A DNA stretch of 64,000 nt from Christensenella sp. UBA5893 (GTDB taxonomy: Bacteria > Bacillota > Clostridia > Christensenellales > UBA1242): the NCBI GenBank assembly GCA_002431905.1, contig DJER01000007.1:15644-79643 (forward strand). Direction: 5' to 3'. The translations under genes and the position numbers were made by a program. The notes beneath the pieces were generated by a model that did no database searches, was not told the origin of the DNA, and saw only the letters and a program-made list of their open reading frames with translations. This document shows, in pieces, positions 17,801 through 25,645 of the stretch. Position 1 is the first letter of the stretch; every line of letters begins with the position of its first letter.

Positions 17801-19316
17801 CATCCTTTTTGATTAAGACATCTTTGTTTGTAAATGAACCGTCGTTTAAAGTTTGTTTGTTTTCTTCTTCGTTTGTTTCAATTGAAATTTTTGTTGTTGA
17901 TTTTGTAATTTCAAAAACAAACCATTGGCTTCTTAATTTTTCGGTTGAATCATTTGAAATATTTGAAGGTGTACAAACTTCATCAGCACCAATAATTGTT
18001 GGGGTATACTTGTAGACAACATTAACAAGATATATTCCTGCCTTTGTTAATGGGGAATTGTCATATTCAACTCTTGAATTGTTGGCAATTGAATAAGTGT
18101 TTGTGTCTTTGTCAAGATCAAGCATATAGTAAGCACTTTGTGTGTCAACTATGTCAGAATTATCATTGTTGAATATTTCAACATTATACTTAAATTGAAC
18201 AGGTGATTGATTTGTTTCTTGAATTGTAATTTCGTTGTTGTTTAATTTTGTAAGAATGTTTTGAATGTTATCGTCTTGTGTGTCGTTTAAAGTTGCATTA
18301 AATTTTGAAAATAGGTAAGAGATATCTGTTACTTCTTCTTGAATTGCACCATTGTTATCAATATTTTTAAACTCTTTTAAAAGGCTTGTTTCAATGTCTG
18401 AATAATAAAGTTGATATCCAAATATTTCCAAAAGGTCAATATGTTTTGTATTTGCATTTTGAGATGATTTTTCAATAGTTTCAACTGTGCTGCCATATGT
18501 GTAAATAAAATTGTAAGAGATTGTGTATGTCCCCAAATCATTAAATGTTACATAAAGGAAATCATTTTCTGGACTTGTGTAAAAATAAACTATATTATTG
18601 TCTGTTTGAATATTTGTTCCATCAAACCAAATTCTTTGAGTTGTTGCATTCTTTTGGAAAGTTTTGGTTATTGTCAAATTTATATTTTTGTAATTAACTG
18701 CAAGTTTTGGCAAAACTTTTGAGTCATAGTTAAATTGAAAAATATTGTCATATGGCATAACAAGTGATTTGTCAACTTTGTGACAGTTGTCGTAAATGGC
18801 ATTGACAGTTGTTCCACTATAGTAATCACTATTTTTTAAAGCATAGAATGAATAGGTTATTGTTTTGTTTGATGACTCGCCATTTTCACTTACAATATAA
18901 TTGATTCTTATTTCGTATTTCCCATAAGGTGCAGTTTTGTCGGCATCGTTAAAGGTTAGTGATAAAGTAAGTTTTTTCATCCCGTCATGTGAGTAGTCAA
19001 TTGAGTACTTGCTTGTGATATCCGAGTTTATACTTTGACCATTATAAGTTATGTACGGATTGATAAAATCAATTTCTTTTGTTGAAGATGATGACATCAC
19101 TGCTTTAATTGTGTCACTTGGTGTTATGTACGCAACTGCTCCGTCTTGAATAATTGTTCCCGGATCGGTTGATGATGTGTACTGTTTTACTGTGAATATA
19201 TCTGAAAAATCTTCAGCATAAGCATTGCCACTAAAATTAAGGCAAAATATACTGCAAAAACATAAAGTTATTGCAAGAAAAATAAATGTTAAATATTTTT
19301 TATTTATTATTTTCAT
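11859..19316 (-). CDS. Giant membrane-anchored surface protein (2485 residues) with Ig-like modules
   Basis: Likely a cell-surface protein. Residues 1-34 form a signal peptide (basic start, hydrophobic core, cleavage probable after NAYA). The last about 33 residues are a transmembrane helix with a basic stop-transfer tail (FVLLRKKMKIR), so it is anchored by a helix rather than by sortase. The long exterior has repeated beta-sandwich-like endings such as NGLYVFKLLDSAGNEKYF, SGIYQLVFKDMAGNVHLF and GTYFIQLYSESGK, typical of bacterial Ig-like folds, and is rich in Asn, Ser, Thr and Tyr. No catalytic domain is recognised. GGGGTGAC precedes the ATG. It is convergent with the BspA-like gene and next to secretion genes. 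Adhesion or structural surface roles are plausible but unproved. Confidence 0.8.
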   Translation of the reverse strand: MKIINKKYLTFIFLAITLCFCSIFCLNFSGNAYAEDFSDIFTVKQYTSSTDPGTIIQDGAVAYITPSDTIKAVMSSSSTKEIDFINPYITYNGQSINSDITSKYSIDYSHDGMKKLTLSLTFNDADKTAPYGKYEIRINYIVSENGESSNKTITYSFYALKNSDYYSGTTVNAIYDNCHKVDKSLVMPYDNIFQFNYDSKVLPKLAVNYKNINLTITKTFQKNATTQRIWFDGTNIQTDNNIVYFYTSPENDFLYVTFNDLGTYTISYNFIYTYGSTVETIEKSSQNANTKHIDLLEIFGYQLYYSDIETSLLKEFKNIDNNGAIQEEVTDISYLFSKFNATLNDTQDDNIQNILTKLNNNEITIQETNQSPVQFKYNVEIFNNDNSDIVDTQSAYYMLDLDKDTNTYSIANNSRVEYDNSPLTKAGIYLVNVVYKYTPTIIGADEVCTPSNISNDSTEKLRSQWFVFEITKSTTKISIETNEEENKQTLNDGSFTNKDVLIKKDEQSKSIFNAKTRLVVSTQENFAGNYIDTEITSNDGQVFSSNGNYIVTMYFGKNLNRSYSSTFTIDKEEIDNIQIFSVNIQDNNTTYLRNKQIDFMTNQSVIVSWNNKTSGSVISAQYKYFPISLNSSYSFSDDLCKKYYNKDYSILSNYEINLEDSEYTPVDYSNAQMYTQSIPSSAVLSQNGLYVFKLLDSAGNEKYFAFVVDKTPSIVLQQIDGTFVDPTELNIVSSDVDIMFGQYKVIKLKNLKQSVPFANNDSWLDKILNNTEIYNSHFKLLQINTFDDVYISVKNNAKVLMSEQENTKFIDNNILNKFSIHIPFEDGKDITFYTQDELCNNGYFTEEEYLKTHSNIFRVKLSSDASQTNLIYKTKDQKNTSLYLSSFNHVDNVSSTKNQYYIPTTANTLANSNEILTLEFLPVPESGVLEVESVEYTFTPFSPSKKVDEQNSLNYTYSYVFDNSATVNGIIYSKLDPTKTLAKQNGDKYSWEINLEYNNITGSKQTKSGKYVITRKYAQTSQLNDKLAEKKDYITRTFTFIIDRNGIITNPVVTDSSSQNMYSYVGEAIKIQVLENENDKMFFNDIYLAKIANDKNSPILQTNKLPVFVYIPVYTYGYAYTNGGTFNLEDSIAYYDTNDKLNSLISSYNLSAEIKYSYEQSSLEQSTEIYKGYSDNGDGYLKFSGITSTSGRAFTKVGYYKVTIKQGLPQYGQNEFSYIFSIESGAPDFKVTSLDGTELAKGSSGDYYTNNENVKLEWEDPVNKFRAKINKNEIYYSINGGTQVKVSSNQINTSENVNTVNISLNDIGGYKDGNSIQFFMQFEGDQKDYQEGSFKKTCTLVIDTKAPDKNLNKLVSLSGIDSSLLRTVETKYNTSTVSGLYKYYAFPVDKSQLERVFDFTSYDNGDTYSMYYRVFENNNGENTKYNNIYSQETLPSDFENSKIGFTSINDIENDLLTNDSLINKYIEIVEVDLAGNITIYTIYLTNLKASSSTTAITFTQNNRDEKQNISYDNLSSNITINAKSAFALDSVNIANFAWSIIKIGNQTFLKTPYSNNVYYDLAKYNPIDISTSEITLKKLSTLSASNQKQSITLGLVPLYDTITLTVSVLNTSLTVFHTSETSTYASQEGILIKIPSTSSVQDATIYAIEVRILEYVKEDNTYRQNALYEKRDEIYFASAGQTLVSPAGITTTYVNYLGNTYMKIVATEPKANIFYKYIILDNFGDTTEFTNIYGNEKVDKELNSSVDLVEKYEDGVKYYYSTKDIIFKYNSAKDRIILNVGSSYDTRSFDLSVDGKITEFNNSGYGQIILPQKGSNSNVYTIILKAPAKDLANSVFGSEIRFTIKKFIAVEEISQGRSYDTLNLIIYNKVPEFTLLGTSNQNLNELFNKGSMYGNAIKITFKQTNAKILCDVYLLHSDDSLEAISSGKIVNEPNTYKLVVKYTNIFTNQMYDEYFEFTISNNDFEYYKVVYTIDGINYYAQKTGNKYSYQDGNTTYEITNHYIINTKDYDIIYNTEQGYVEDGEPVLYVTNNIETYIHTIKSNNESSKLERKIAVSIIPQTNDILRNFSYYENEGTPAQLTGTEKRFVVTKEENNISGKRISWQSYYGIAENLVNVEITYGDSQTPYTPTLTTENDITSLVLSNSGIYQLVFKDMAGNVHLFETKAFYTINYLKTVIFTINDQSPINNAVYNDNVVVKIPSYTTRYYDQSAQPRLHALKNGEEYSPEKDIYQKTFTFSDPGLYKIWFSAGVTDSGKTMEINEQPIYFLIINKNESRYAFDFSEYENYYVKQILQNEVDVTEKLTNENMGTVIYKNNKPYLKNFNFSVVDALTGKGQYTVTIATGNEFNQEFTFSFWLNNKTPSIQVSIGENEETTDTIKVLFNTANLIEDVGDCVLKITGQKDLHLNSSALADNKIKSTYEIELTEKGTYFIQLYSESGKLLYSYRVVKNEPLNAVSIIVIVVACVVVVGLTLTFVLLRKKMKIR

Positions 19317-19340
19317 AGAGTCACCCCATTATTCAACAAT

Positions 19341-19369
19341 ATATTAACACATTTTGTCTTTTATTTCCA
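19341..19369 (-). promoter_or_regulatory. Possible promoter of the giant surface protein
   Basis: On the minus strand TAATAT (19341-19346) has an upstream TGT (extended -10), with a weak TGGAAA -35 (19364-19369) 17 bases away. The surrounding 200 bp are very AT-rich and show nothing else. Confidence 0.4.
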
Positions 19370-19460
19370 AATATATTGTGCATATTTATTAAATAAATAT
19401 TAAATACATTTAATATAATAAAAAAAATAATACAATGGAAAGGCAAAAATAAAATGAAAT

Positions 19461-19498
19461 AAAAAAATATTCCCAATCAAATTATAGGAATACTTTTT
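19461..19498 (-). terminator. Terminator after the VirD4-like gene
   Basis: On the minus strand TATTCC (from 19487-19492) pairs with GGAATA (19468-19473), followed by seven T. Confidence 0.65.
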
Positions 19499-19517
19499 AA
19501 TTAAATTAAATATTTTA

Positions 19518-21494
19518 TTAAAAATCAAAATCATCAAATACATTAGATTTCTTAAACACTTTTGCATTTCTTGCTTTTATATCATAGAATATTGCCATTT
19601 CATCAAGGTGTCTGCTTGGAGCATATTCTTCGCTCGCTTTTCTTTGGTCAAGAACAGGGTTTCTAAAGTATTGTGTCATTTGTGTTTTTATTGCAGGTTG
19701 TCCATAAATTTTTACAATGTTTACGTCAAAAGGTAATTGACCAAGTTCGTATGGTTCAATAAGTGGACGAGTGACAATTTGAGTTGAAATTGTTTTGCTA
19801 GAATCTCTGTCATTTTTCTCACTTTGGTTTATGGATGTGTTTTGAGTTTTAAGTGTAACTTCACCACAAATCTTTGAAAATTCTTCTCTTGTCTTTTGGT
19901 CTTCTGTTCCAATAAATATTTGGATGTTGCAGTTTCCTTTGATTGTGTCGGCAACTTCTTTTGTATACTTGTTGTCAAGTTGGCTGTAAGACTGTATGGC
20001 AAGTTCAAAGAAAATTCTTCTTGAACGGGCAACCGTAATAATTGTGTCCATTTTTTCAATCTTTGGCAAGTTTGCAAATTCATCAAGCAAGAAGTATACA
20101 GGTCTTTGGAGTTGAAGGTTTGGTCTTGCGCTTGCTGTGTTAATCAAAGTTTTATACATTTGCGAAATGCACATTGTTGCAATTGAGTGTCTACTTTCTT
20201 TTTCGTCAGGGACTTTAATAAATAGGACTGTTGGTTTGTCAGTGAAGTCTGCAAATGAAACATCAGTTGCACTTGTACAATAACAAATACCCATATCTTG
20301 GAACACTGCAATCTTTGGTTGCAAAACACCAAGATAGCTTCGGGTGGTGTTTGGTGCATTGTTTACAACAGTGCTTGTTAGGGCAGGGACTTTGCTTAAA
20401 ACATCTCTCCCTGATGTGTATTGTTTTAATGTTTTCATCATATCGTCACCATCGACATCACGATATGTTGCAATTTTTACAAGGTTATAGAAGTTGAATT
20501 TTTCTCTTGTCATCCCAAGTTCTGGATTTAAACTGTCTTCAAGCATTGCAAGCATAAGTCCATACAAGAAATCTTGTGCACCACGTTCCCAGCCTTGATC
20601 GGTCTTGCTCTCGACCGTAACAATTGTGCTGGCAATTTCACGAAGTTCGTTTTCTGCTTCATTAATCAAAAATTGCTTTTTTGCTTCAAGGTCTTGCATA
20701 AGAGCTTCTTTTGTTGGATATGCAATTTTTTCAAAACCATACCATGTGTCGGTGTATTCTTTTGCAATTTCCTTATATCCGCCAACATCTTTTGGTTTTG
20801 CACCTTTGTATACTTTTACTTCATCCTCAAGGTGATGTGCTCTTTGGTACATCATAAAGGAGTTGTCCATTGGGTTCCATCTTGTTGAAGAATATGGATT
20901 CCTTAGGTCGATAACAATAATTCTATATCCTTCTTCACGAAGTTGAATTGAGTGGTTGTTGTAAAGTTCGCCCTTTGGGTCGGTGATAACCATACAAGGC
21001 TTTTCGGCACTATGAGCATAAACTCTTATTGCTGGGTCAAGAACGAATGTTGTTTTACCTGAACCGGTTGTACCAATAATAAGAGTGTGAATAGGGTTGT
21101 ACATATTAATATGCATAACACCATTTTTGTACAAACTTCTTATCATAACACCAGTCTTTTTTACCTTTGGAAGTTGCTTCCATGTTGTTGGCATAAACAC
21201 TGGGTTTGTAAGCAATTCTTCTTCGCTGACAAATCTTGCTTCATAGTGTTGATTCATTTCACTGCCACTTGCAGTTTTTCCGGTGTATCCACCTTTTTCA
21301 TCTGTATAGAATCTGTTTGTTGAAACAAGGTAAGCGAGAACTGCCAAAAGTCCACAACCCAAAATAACAAGAGTTGTTGTGCTTGTTAGCACTTCGGGGA
21401 ATGTTGGATTATCTTTAATAATAAAAGAAACAACAACTCCAACAATATAGATTATTACAAGTGCAATAAAAGAATTTTTAAATTTCTTTTTCAT
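19518..21494 (-). CDS. VirD4/TraG-family type IV coupling ATPase
   Basis: A membrane-bound ATPase that in type IV secretion systems hands DNA or protein to the channel. Two N-terminal transmembrane segments (about residues 6-26 and 38-58) precede a cytosolic P-loop domain. Walker A GTTGSGKTT lies near residue 145, then VITDPKGELY, and the Walker B-like FLLDEFANLP followed by the arginine-rich VARSRRIFFELAIQSYSQL. The start is the ATG at 21494, with GGAGG five bases upstream; an upstream ATG at 21521 has no such site. The pilin-like and VirB6-like genes are divergent. No relaxase or VirB4 ATPase is in the window, so the substrate is unknown. Confidence 0.88.
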   Translation of the reverse strand: MKKKFKNSFIALVIIYIVGVVVSFIIKDNPTFPEVLTSTTTLVILGCGLLAVLAYLVSTNRFYTDEKGGYTGKTASGSEMNQHYEARFVSEEELLTNPVFMPTTWKQLPKVKKTGVMIRSLYKNGVMHINMYNPIHTLIIGTTGSGKTTFVLDPAIRVYAHSAEKPCMVITDPKGELYNNHSIQLREEGYRIIVIDLRNPYSSTRWNPMDNSFMMYQRAHHLEDEVKVYKGAKPKDVGGYKEIAKEYTDTWYGFEKIAYPTKEALMQDLEAKKQFLINEAENELREIASTIVTVESKTDQGWERGAQDFLYGLMLAMLEDSLNPELGMTREKFNFYNLVKIATYRDVDGDDMMKTLKQYTSGRDVLSKVPALTSTVVNNAPNTTRSYLGVLQPKIAVFQDMGICYCTSATDVSFADFTDKPTVLFIKVPDEKESRHSIATMCISQMYKTLINTASARPNLQLQRPVYFLLDEFANLPKIEKMDTIITVARSRRIFFELAIQSYSQLDNKYTKEVADTIKGNCNIQIFIGTEDQKTREEFSKICGEVTLKTQNTSINQSEKNDRDSSKTISTQIVTRPLIEPYELGQLPFDVNIVKIYGQPAIKTQMTQYFRNPVLDQRKASEEYAPSRHLDEMAIFYDIKARNAKVFKKSNVFDDFDF

Positions 21495-21519
21495 TTTTCC
21501 TCCAAAATATATTGATATC

Positions 21520-21548
21520 ATTTTATATTAAAAATATTACTATGTCAA
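21520..21548 (-). promoter_or_regulatory. SigmaA promoter of the VirD4-like gene
   Basis: On the minus strand TTGACA (21543-21548), 17 bases, then TAAAAT (21520-21525). The transcript would have a leader of about 20 bases. Confidence 0.75.
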
Positions 21549-21808
21549 ACTATTTAACACTTGCAAATATTTTTTATACTTGGAATATTTAATTTCTAAA
21601 AAAAATATTTCAAAAAATGTTTAGGCATAAATAAAAGATACAATTGTTGAACATAATAGATTTGTTAAAGGTGGGTGAAAAACTAAATTTGAATATTTTA
21701 ATTTGATAATGAAAGTGGAAAATATGACAAAAATCGCATAACTAATTATCTGCGAAATAACCAATTTATAAATTTTATAAAAAAATTGAAAAAAAATTAA
21801 AAAATTGT
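21549..21808. other. AT-rich divergent intergenic region
   Basis: Between the two divergent promoters this stretch is A/T-rich low-complexity DNA. A 66-codon minus-strand frame at 21621-21821 has no ribosome site and a random, Phe/Ile-rich composition. No other feature is seen. Confidence 0.6.
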
Positions 21809-21837
21809 TTGGCAAATACAAAAATATATGATACTAT
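21809..21837 (+). promoter_or_regulatory. SigmaA promoter of the pilin-like gene
   Basis: TTGGCA (21809-21814), 17 bases, then TACTAT (21832-21837) with TGA directly upstream (extended -10). A leader of about 70 bases follows, ending in a strong AGGAGGG site. Confidence 0.8.
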
Positions 21838-21913
21838 TAAATCGTAAAATAAATTGCAAAGCGAATAATTATTTTATTTAATGCAAATAAATAATTAAAT
21901 TTAGGAGGGAATT

Positions 21914-22279
21914 ATGAATTTATTTTTAACAAAGCTTACTACATATATGCTTGGATTTGGGAAGTCTGCAAAATTGGCAAAAGAATTAGATCCAAAATGG
22001 CAATGGGTAAACAACATCACAAGTGCAGTAGATTCTGTTTTGTGGCCATTACTTATTGTTGTTGGTGCTGCAGGCACAATTTATGCTGTTGTTCTTGGCG
22101 TTAATATGGCAAGAGCAGATTCAACAGAAAAACGTGAAGAAGCAAAGAAAAGACTTATCAATGTTATTATTGGTATTGCAATCACAATTGCACTCATCTT
22201 ATTCTTCAAGTTGCTCACAAGCACAATTATCCCATCACTTCTTCCAGATGTAGCTGGCGATGGCACAGAAGGTGCTTAA
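21914..22279 (+). CDS. Pilin-like (VirB2/TrbC-type) conjugal transfer protein
   Basis: A small integral membrane protein of 121 residues with two hydrophobic helices (about residues 42-66 and 82-105) around a short basic loop (STEKREEAKKRL). This is the layout of VirB2/TrbC pilins and of the pilin-like proteins of mycoplasma-type integrative elements. AGGAGGGAATT precedes the ATG, one of the strongest ribosome sites here, which suits an abundant subunit. A terminator follows. It sits between a VirD4-like ATPase and a VirB6-like protein. Other small two-helix membrane proteins cannot be excluded. Confidence 0.72.
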   Translation: MNLFLTKLTTYMLGFGKSAKLAKELDPKWQWVNNITSAVDSVLWPLLIVVGAAGTIYAVVLGVNMARADSTEKREEAKKRLINVIIGIAITIALILFFKLLTSTIIPSLLPDVAGDGTEGA

Positions 22280-22312
22280 TAGTTGATAATTTCCAATTAA
22301 ATAAAAATTTAG

Positions 22313-22341
22313 GCTCGACATATGTCGGGCTTTATTTTTTT
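22313..22341 (+). terminator. Rho-independent terminator
   Basis: GCTCGACA (22313-22320) pairs with TGTCGGGC (22323-22330), followed by a T-rich run. Confidence 0.85.
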
Positions 22342-22406
22342 GAACCAAATGTTTACATTCTAACTAAATATTTTTCTTATTAGTAATAAAAAAATAAAGA
22401 AAACTA

Positions 22407-22435
22407 TGTACAACTTCAATTTTATTTGTTATAAT
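22407..22435 (+). promoter_or_regulatory. Extended -10 promoter of the VirB6-like gene
   Basis: TATAAT (22430-22435) with TGT directly upstream, and TGTACA (22407-22412) at 17-base spacing as a weak -35. Confidence 0.65.
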
Positions 22436-22476
22436 AAATACAAATAGTAGAAAAATATTATAGGGGAGGCAAAACA

Positions 22477-24789
22477 TTGAAATTATTATTGGATACCATA
22501 ATTAGTGGTGATATATTTAGTTTCATTCCACAATGTTTGTACTATGTATGTGCATCATGTTTGCAAGTAATTGATTTTGCTCAATTGCTTTTTAGAAAAA
22601 TTATTGGACTTGATACATACTCCTACGGTGGAACTGTTGCTGTAAATCCGGTTGATTTTGGCGATGGCTCAAGTGGTGATCTTGTTTTACAGATTTTGCA
22701 AAAGATTTTCTTAAATGAAGATTTCCAAGTCCTTAAAACTGCATTTATAAGTATGATGATTCTTGGGGCGATAATTTTGGTTATCACAAGCATCACTGCA
22801 ATAATAAGAGTTGAATATAATCCAAACAAAAAAGCTGATGGCAAAAAAGATTGGGGTAAAGGTGGAATTATTTGGAATATGATAAAAGCGATAATTGCTT
22901 TCTTTGCTATTCCTGTAATGTGCTACTTTGGTGTGTTTATTGGGAATATCGCTTTGTATGGTTTAGATCAAGCAACTGCGCCAAATAATGTTAATATCGA
23001 ATCTATGGATGAGTCAGTTTTAAAATACATACAACCAAGTGTAACCACTGACGGTACAAAAGTTGTTTCCTATGATTATTATATTTTCTGGGGGCAAAAA
23101 GCTGCATCAAAATTTACTCCAATGTCGGGTACTGCAATAAGGTTTAGTTTATATTCTGCAAACAAGGCAAGGCTTGATAGTTCATTCTATAATACTTTGA
23201 TGCAAGAAGATACAGCCGAGGGTGCAACGATAAACTTTGGTATCTTTAATAAATATGACAATGCAGACAAAGCAGCAAATGCAATTGACACAATGTTTAT
23301 GTTAAATGCAAAACTAAAAAATCCACAACAAATAAACACTGAATATCAAGACAGTTCCGCATTCAAGCATAGTGGAGTGGTTGAATATTTTGATAGATAT
23401 GATGTTGGTCTAGTTAGTTACTATTATAATTTGTGGTACTTTAACTGGCCTGTTGCAATTGCTTTCATTTTTATTGCAGGAAAGGTTTTCCTTGGTTTAA
23501 TTTTTGGTGTAATTGGCAGAGTTTATATGGTCTTTGGGTTATTGCTCACAAGTCCACTTGCTGCATCAATGTGGCCAACAGATGGCGGCTCAGCAGTAGG
23601 TGCTTGTCGTAAAAAATTGATTGCAACCATCGCTGGGGCATATTCCACAATTGTTGCAATAAACCTATTTTATTTAATATATCCGGTAATAAGTTCGTTC
23701 TCATTCTTTGGTAATACAGCAAATAAAATTTTTGGCGTAGCAGATTATTTATTCCAATTATTCTTCTTGATTGCTGGGTTACTTACAATAAAAAAATTGG
23801 ATGGCGTTGTTGCAGGTTTTATCTCTGGAGAAAGTATTCTTTCTTCAGGTGAGGGTATTCAAAAAGATGTTTTTGATACAGGAAATAAGATTTTGGGTAC
23901 AGCAACAAAAGCTGCAATGGCAGGGGTTGGAGCAACGAAATTATTAGCATCGCCAATAACAGCAGGTGTTGGTGCGGCACATAACTACAACAAGATGCGT
24001 CGTGCTAGAAATAAATTTGAAAACACAAAAGGTGGCGAAGTTGGACAAAAGGCATCAAAAAGTGATGATGATATAAATAGTGGTGTTTTGGGTTCGATGA
24101 GAAACACAGATGCCTACAAAAATGAATTTAACAAAGAATACGACGAATCAATCCATAATCACTATGAAGATTACAAGACTTCTGGTGGAACATTAAGCGA
24201 ACAAGACTGGAAGGATGTTGAAGCAGATGGCTCTGCATTAAAGGCAGAAGAAGAATGGAATAACACCGTTGATAAAAATACCTTTAAGGATGAAAGTGGA
24301 CGCTTTAATGTTTCTGCATATAATAAAGCCAAAAGCGACTTTATGAAACAAAAATATGACGAAAGCGGACTAGATAGCAAGGGCGATTACAAACATTGGA
24401 TGGATGTTGCAAACAAACGAAAAGCTGAAATTAAAAATGCAACAGGAAAAGATGATAAAACTTGGAATGGCATTGTAAATGGAACATATAATTCTGCAAT
24501 CAAGGAATCACAAATTGCCGCTCAAAAGGAAGTTGACAAAAAGGTTTCACAAATTCTGAAAGAAGGTAAAGGCGAAGGCGAACTTGCTGAACAATCGCTA
24601 AAACAACAAAAGGCTGCTCAAGCAGAAAGAGAACAAGCAAAACAAGAACTTATGGCTGCAGAAGATAAGTTTAGAAAACAACAAAAACAATATGAAAACA
24701 GCCCAACATACGGACAAAGATTAAAACGTAATGCAGGCAATGGCGCTGGCCTTATTGGGAAAGTGTTTACAGCAGAGCCCAAAAAATAA
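22477..24789 (+). CDS. VirB6/TrbL-like conjugation membrane protein
   Basis: A 770-residue protein with a membrane half and a soluble half. Hydrophobic segments lie at about residues 10-40, 90-115, 140-165, 325-375 and 380-455. From about residue 470 it becomes charged, ending in an Ala/Gln/Glu/Lys-rich helical region (about 680-745) likely to be coiled coil. This plan matches VirB6/TrbL-type channel components of type IV secretion and the large transmembrane protein found beside pilin-like genes in mycoplasma-type integrative elements. It starts at TTG with GGGGAGG seven bases upstream. It follows the pilin-like gene but has its own promoter. Confidence 0.7.
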   Translation: MKLLLDTIISGDIFSFIPQCLYYVCASCLQVIDFAQLLFRKIIGLDTYSYGGTVAVNPVDFGDGSSGDLVLQILQKIFLNEDFQVLKTAFISMMILGAIILVITSITAIIRVEYNPNKKADGKKDWGKGGIIWNMIKAIIAFFAIPVMCYFGVFIGNIALYGLDQATAPNNVNIESMDESVLKYIQPSVTTDGTKVVSYDYYIFWGQKAASKFTPMSGTAIRFSLYSANKARLDSSFYNTLMQEDTAEGATINFGIFNKYDNADKAANAIDTMFMLNAKLKNPQQINTEYQDSSAFKHSGVVEYFDRYDVGLVSYYYNLWYFNWPVAIAFIFIAGKVFLGLIFGVIGRVYMVFGLLLTSPLAASMWPTDGGSAVGACRKKLIATIAGAYSTIVAINLFYLIYPVISSFSFFGNTANKIFGVADYLFQLFFLIAGLLTIKKLDGVVAGFISGESILSSGEGIQKDVFDTGNKILGTATKAAMAGVGATKLLASPITAGVGAAHNYNKMRRARNKFENTKGGEVGQKASKSDDDINSGVLGSMRNTDAYKNEFNKEYDESIHNHYEDYKTSGGTLSEQDWKDVEADGSALKAEEEWNNTVDKNTFKDESGRFNVSAYNKAKSDFMKQKYDESGLDSKGDYKHWMDVANKRKAEIKNATGKDDKTWNGIVNGTYNSAIKESQIAAQKEVDKKVSQILKEGKGEGELAEQSLKQQKAAQAEREQAKQELMAAEDKFRKQQKQYENSPTYGQRLKRNAGNGAGLIGKVFTAEPKK

Positions 24790-24801
24790 TTATAAATAAT
24801 A

Positions 24802-24830
24802 AAAGCAAAGTTTATTACTTTGCTTTTTTT
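24802..24830 (+). terminator. Rho-independent terminator
   Basis: AAAGCAAAGT (24802-24811) pairs with ACTTTGCTTT (24817-24826), followed by T. It separates the VirB6-like gene from the convergent PRC-barrel gene. Confidence 0.85.
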
Positions 24831-24838
24831 ATACATAT

Positions 24839-25540
24839 TTAATATACGCTATAGAACAACTCATTAAGTTTGTCGTGTTGCTTTGCAAGAAGTACCAATT
24901 TTGAAGTCAAAATTTGATTTTGTTTTAATATAAGCTCGTTGTTTTTGCCTATTATGTCTTTTGATAACCTTTTGCCAATCAAAACATCACTGTTTACTGT
25001 TATTTTTGTTGGCATAAGTTTTTTTGTATCTTGCAATGGTTCTTGAACTTTCATCATAGTAACAGTTAAATTATTCAATATGTTGTTATCTGTATGTGTT
25101 CTTTTGGGTCTAAAAGATGAAATTTTTACATTATTGCCAAGAACAAAATTGTTTGAGATAAATATAAGTGATTTTGGGTCAACTTTCTTACTTTGGTTTG
25201 TTTCAAAATTCTCAACTTTAAACTTGTCGTCAAATTCAACATCACTAATATTTCCGTAGTTAACACCAATTGTGTCTACAACCAATTTGCCAAGTGGCGA
25301 CAAAGGTTTGTCCAAAATAATCTCTGGCGATAGAAGTAATGTGTTTTTTATTGTGACAAAATCATTTATAGCATAAATATTTTTACGTTTCAAAAAGTAT
25401 TCGTTTTCTTCTTGGTCAAAAAAGTATATACCTAATATTTTTGTGTATTTGTCATCAAATGCAACATCGTGAATTGTTCCAAGGACATTTGCGTCATAAA
25501 CACAAAAAACTTGTTTTCCAATTAGATTTGATAGTTTCAT
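24839..25540 (-). CDS. PRC-barrel domain protein
   Basis: A cytosolic protein of 233 residues. The N-terminal part (KLSNLIGKQVFCVYDANVLGTIHDVAFDDKYTKILGIYF) is a PRC-barrel, a beta-barrel also found in RimM and photosynthetic H subunits. A second barrel-like stretch runs from about residue 75 (LGKLVVDTIGVNYGNISDVEFDD). The C-terminal part (VLIGKRLSKDIIGKNNELILKQNQILTSKLVLLA) resembles the tail of other Firmicutes PRC proteins. The start is the ATG at 25540 with GGAGG just before it; the frame is open further upstream without a ribosome site. It is divergent from the SPFH gene. Confidence 0.75.
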   Translation of the reverse strand: MKLSNLIGKQVFCVYDANVLGTIHDVAFDDKYTKILGIYFFDQEENEYFLKRKNIYAINDFVTIKNTLLLSPEIILDKPLSPLGKLVVDTIGVNYGNISDVEFDDKFKVENFETNQSKKVDPKSLIFISNNFVLGNNVKISSFRPKRTHTDNNILNNLTVTMMKVQEPLQDTKKLMPTKITVNSDVLIGKRLSKDIIGKNNELILKQNQILTSKLVLLAKQHDKLNELFYSVY

Positions 25541-25610
25541 ATATCCTCCATAATTATGTTTATTTTGACTTTTTGCATAATATGATACAAATTTAACTTT
25601 GATTGAATAT

Positions 25611-25639
25611 TTGCATAAATAATAAAAATGTGCTAACAT
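25611..25639 (+). promoter_or_regulatory. Promoter predicting a leaderless mRNA
   Basis: TTGCAT (25611-25616), 17 bases, then TAACAT (25634-25639) preceded by TGC. Six bases then separate it from the ATG at 25646. Confidence 0.75.
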
Positions 25640-25645
25640 AAAACT

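Noticed and set aside
21621..21821. A 66-codon minus-strand frame between the VirD4-like and pilin-like genes
   Set aside because: No ribosome site or promoter is present, and its Phe/Ile/Ser-rich composition is what AT-rich non-coding DNA gives.
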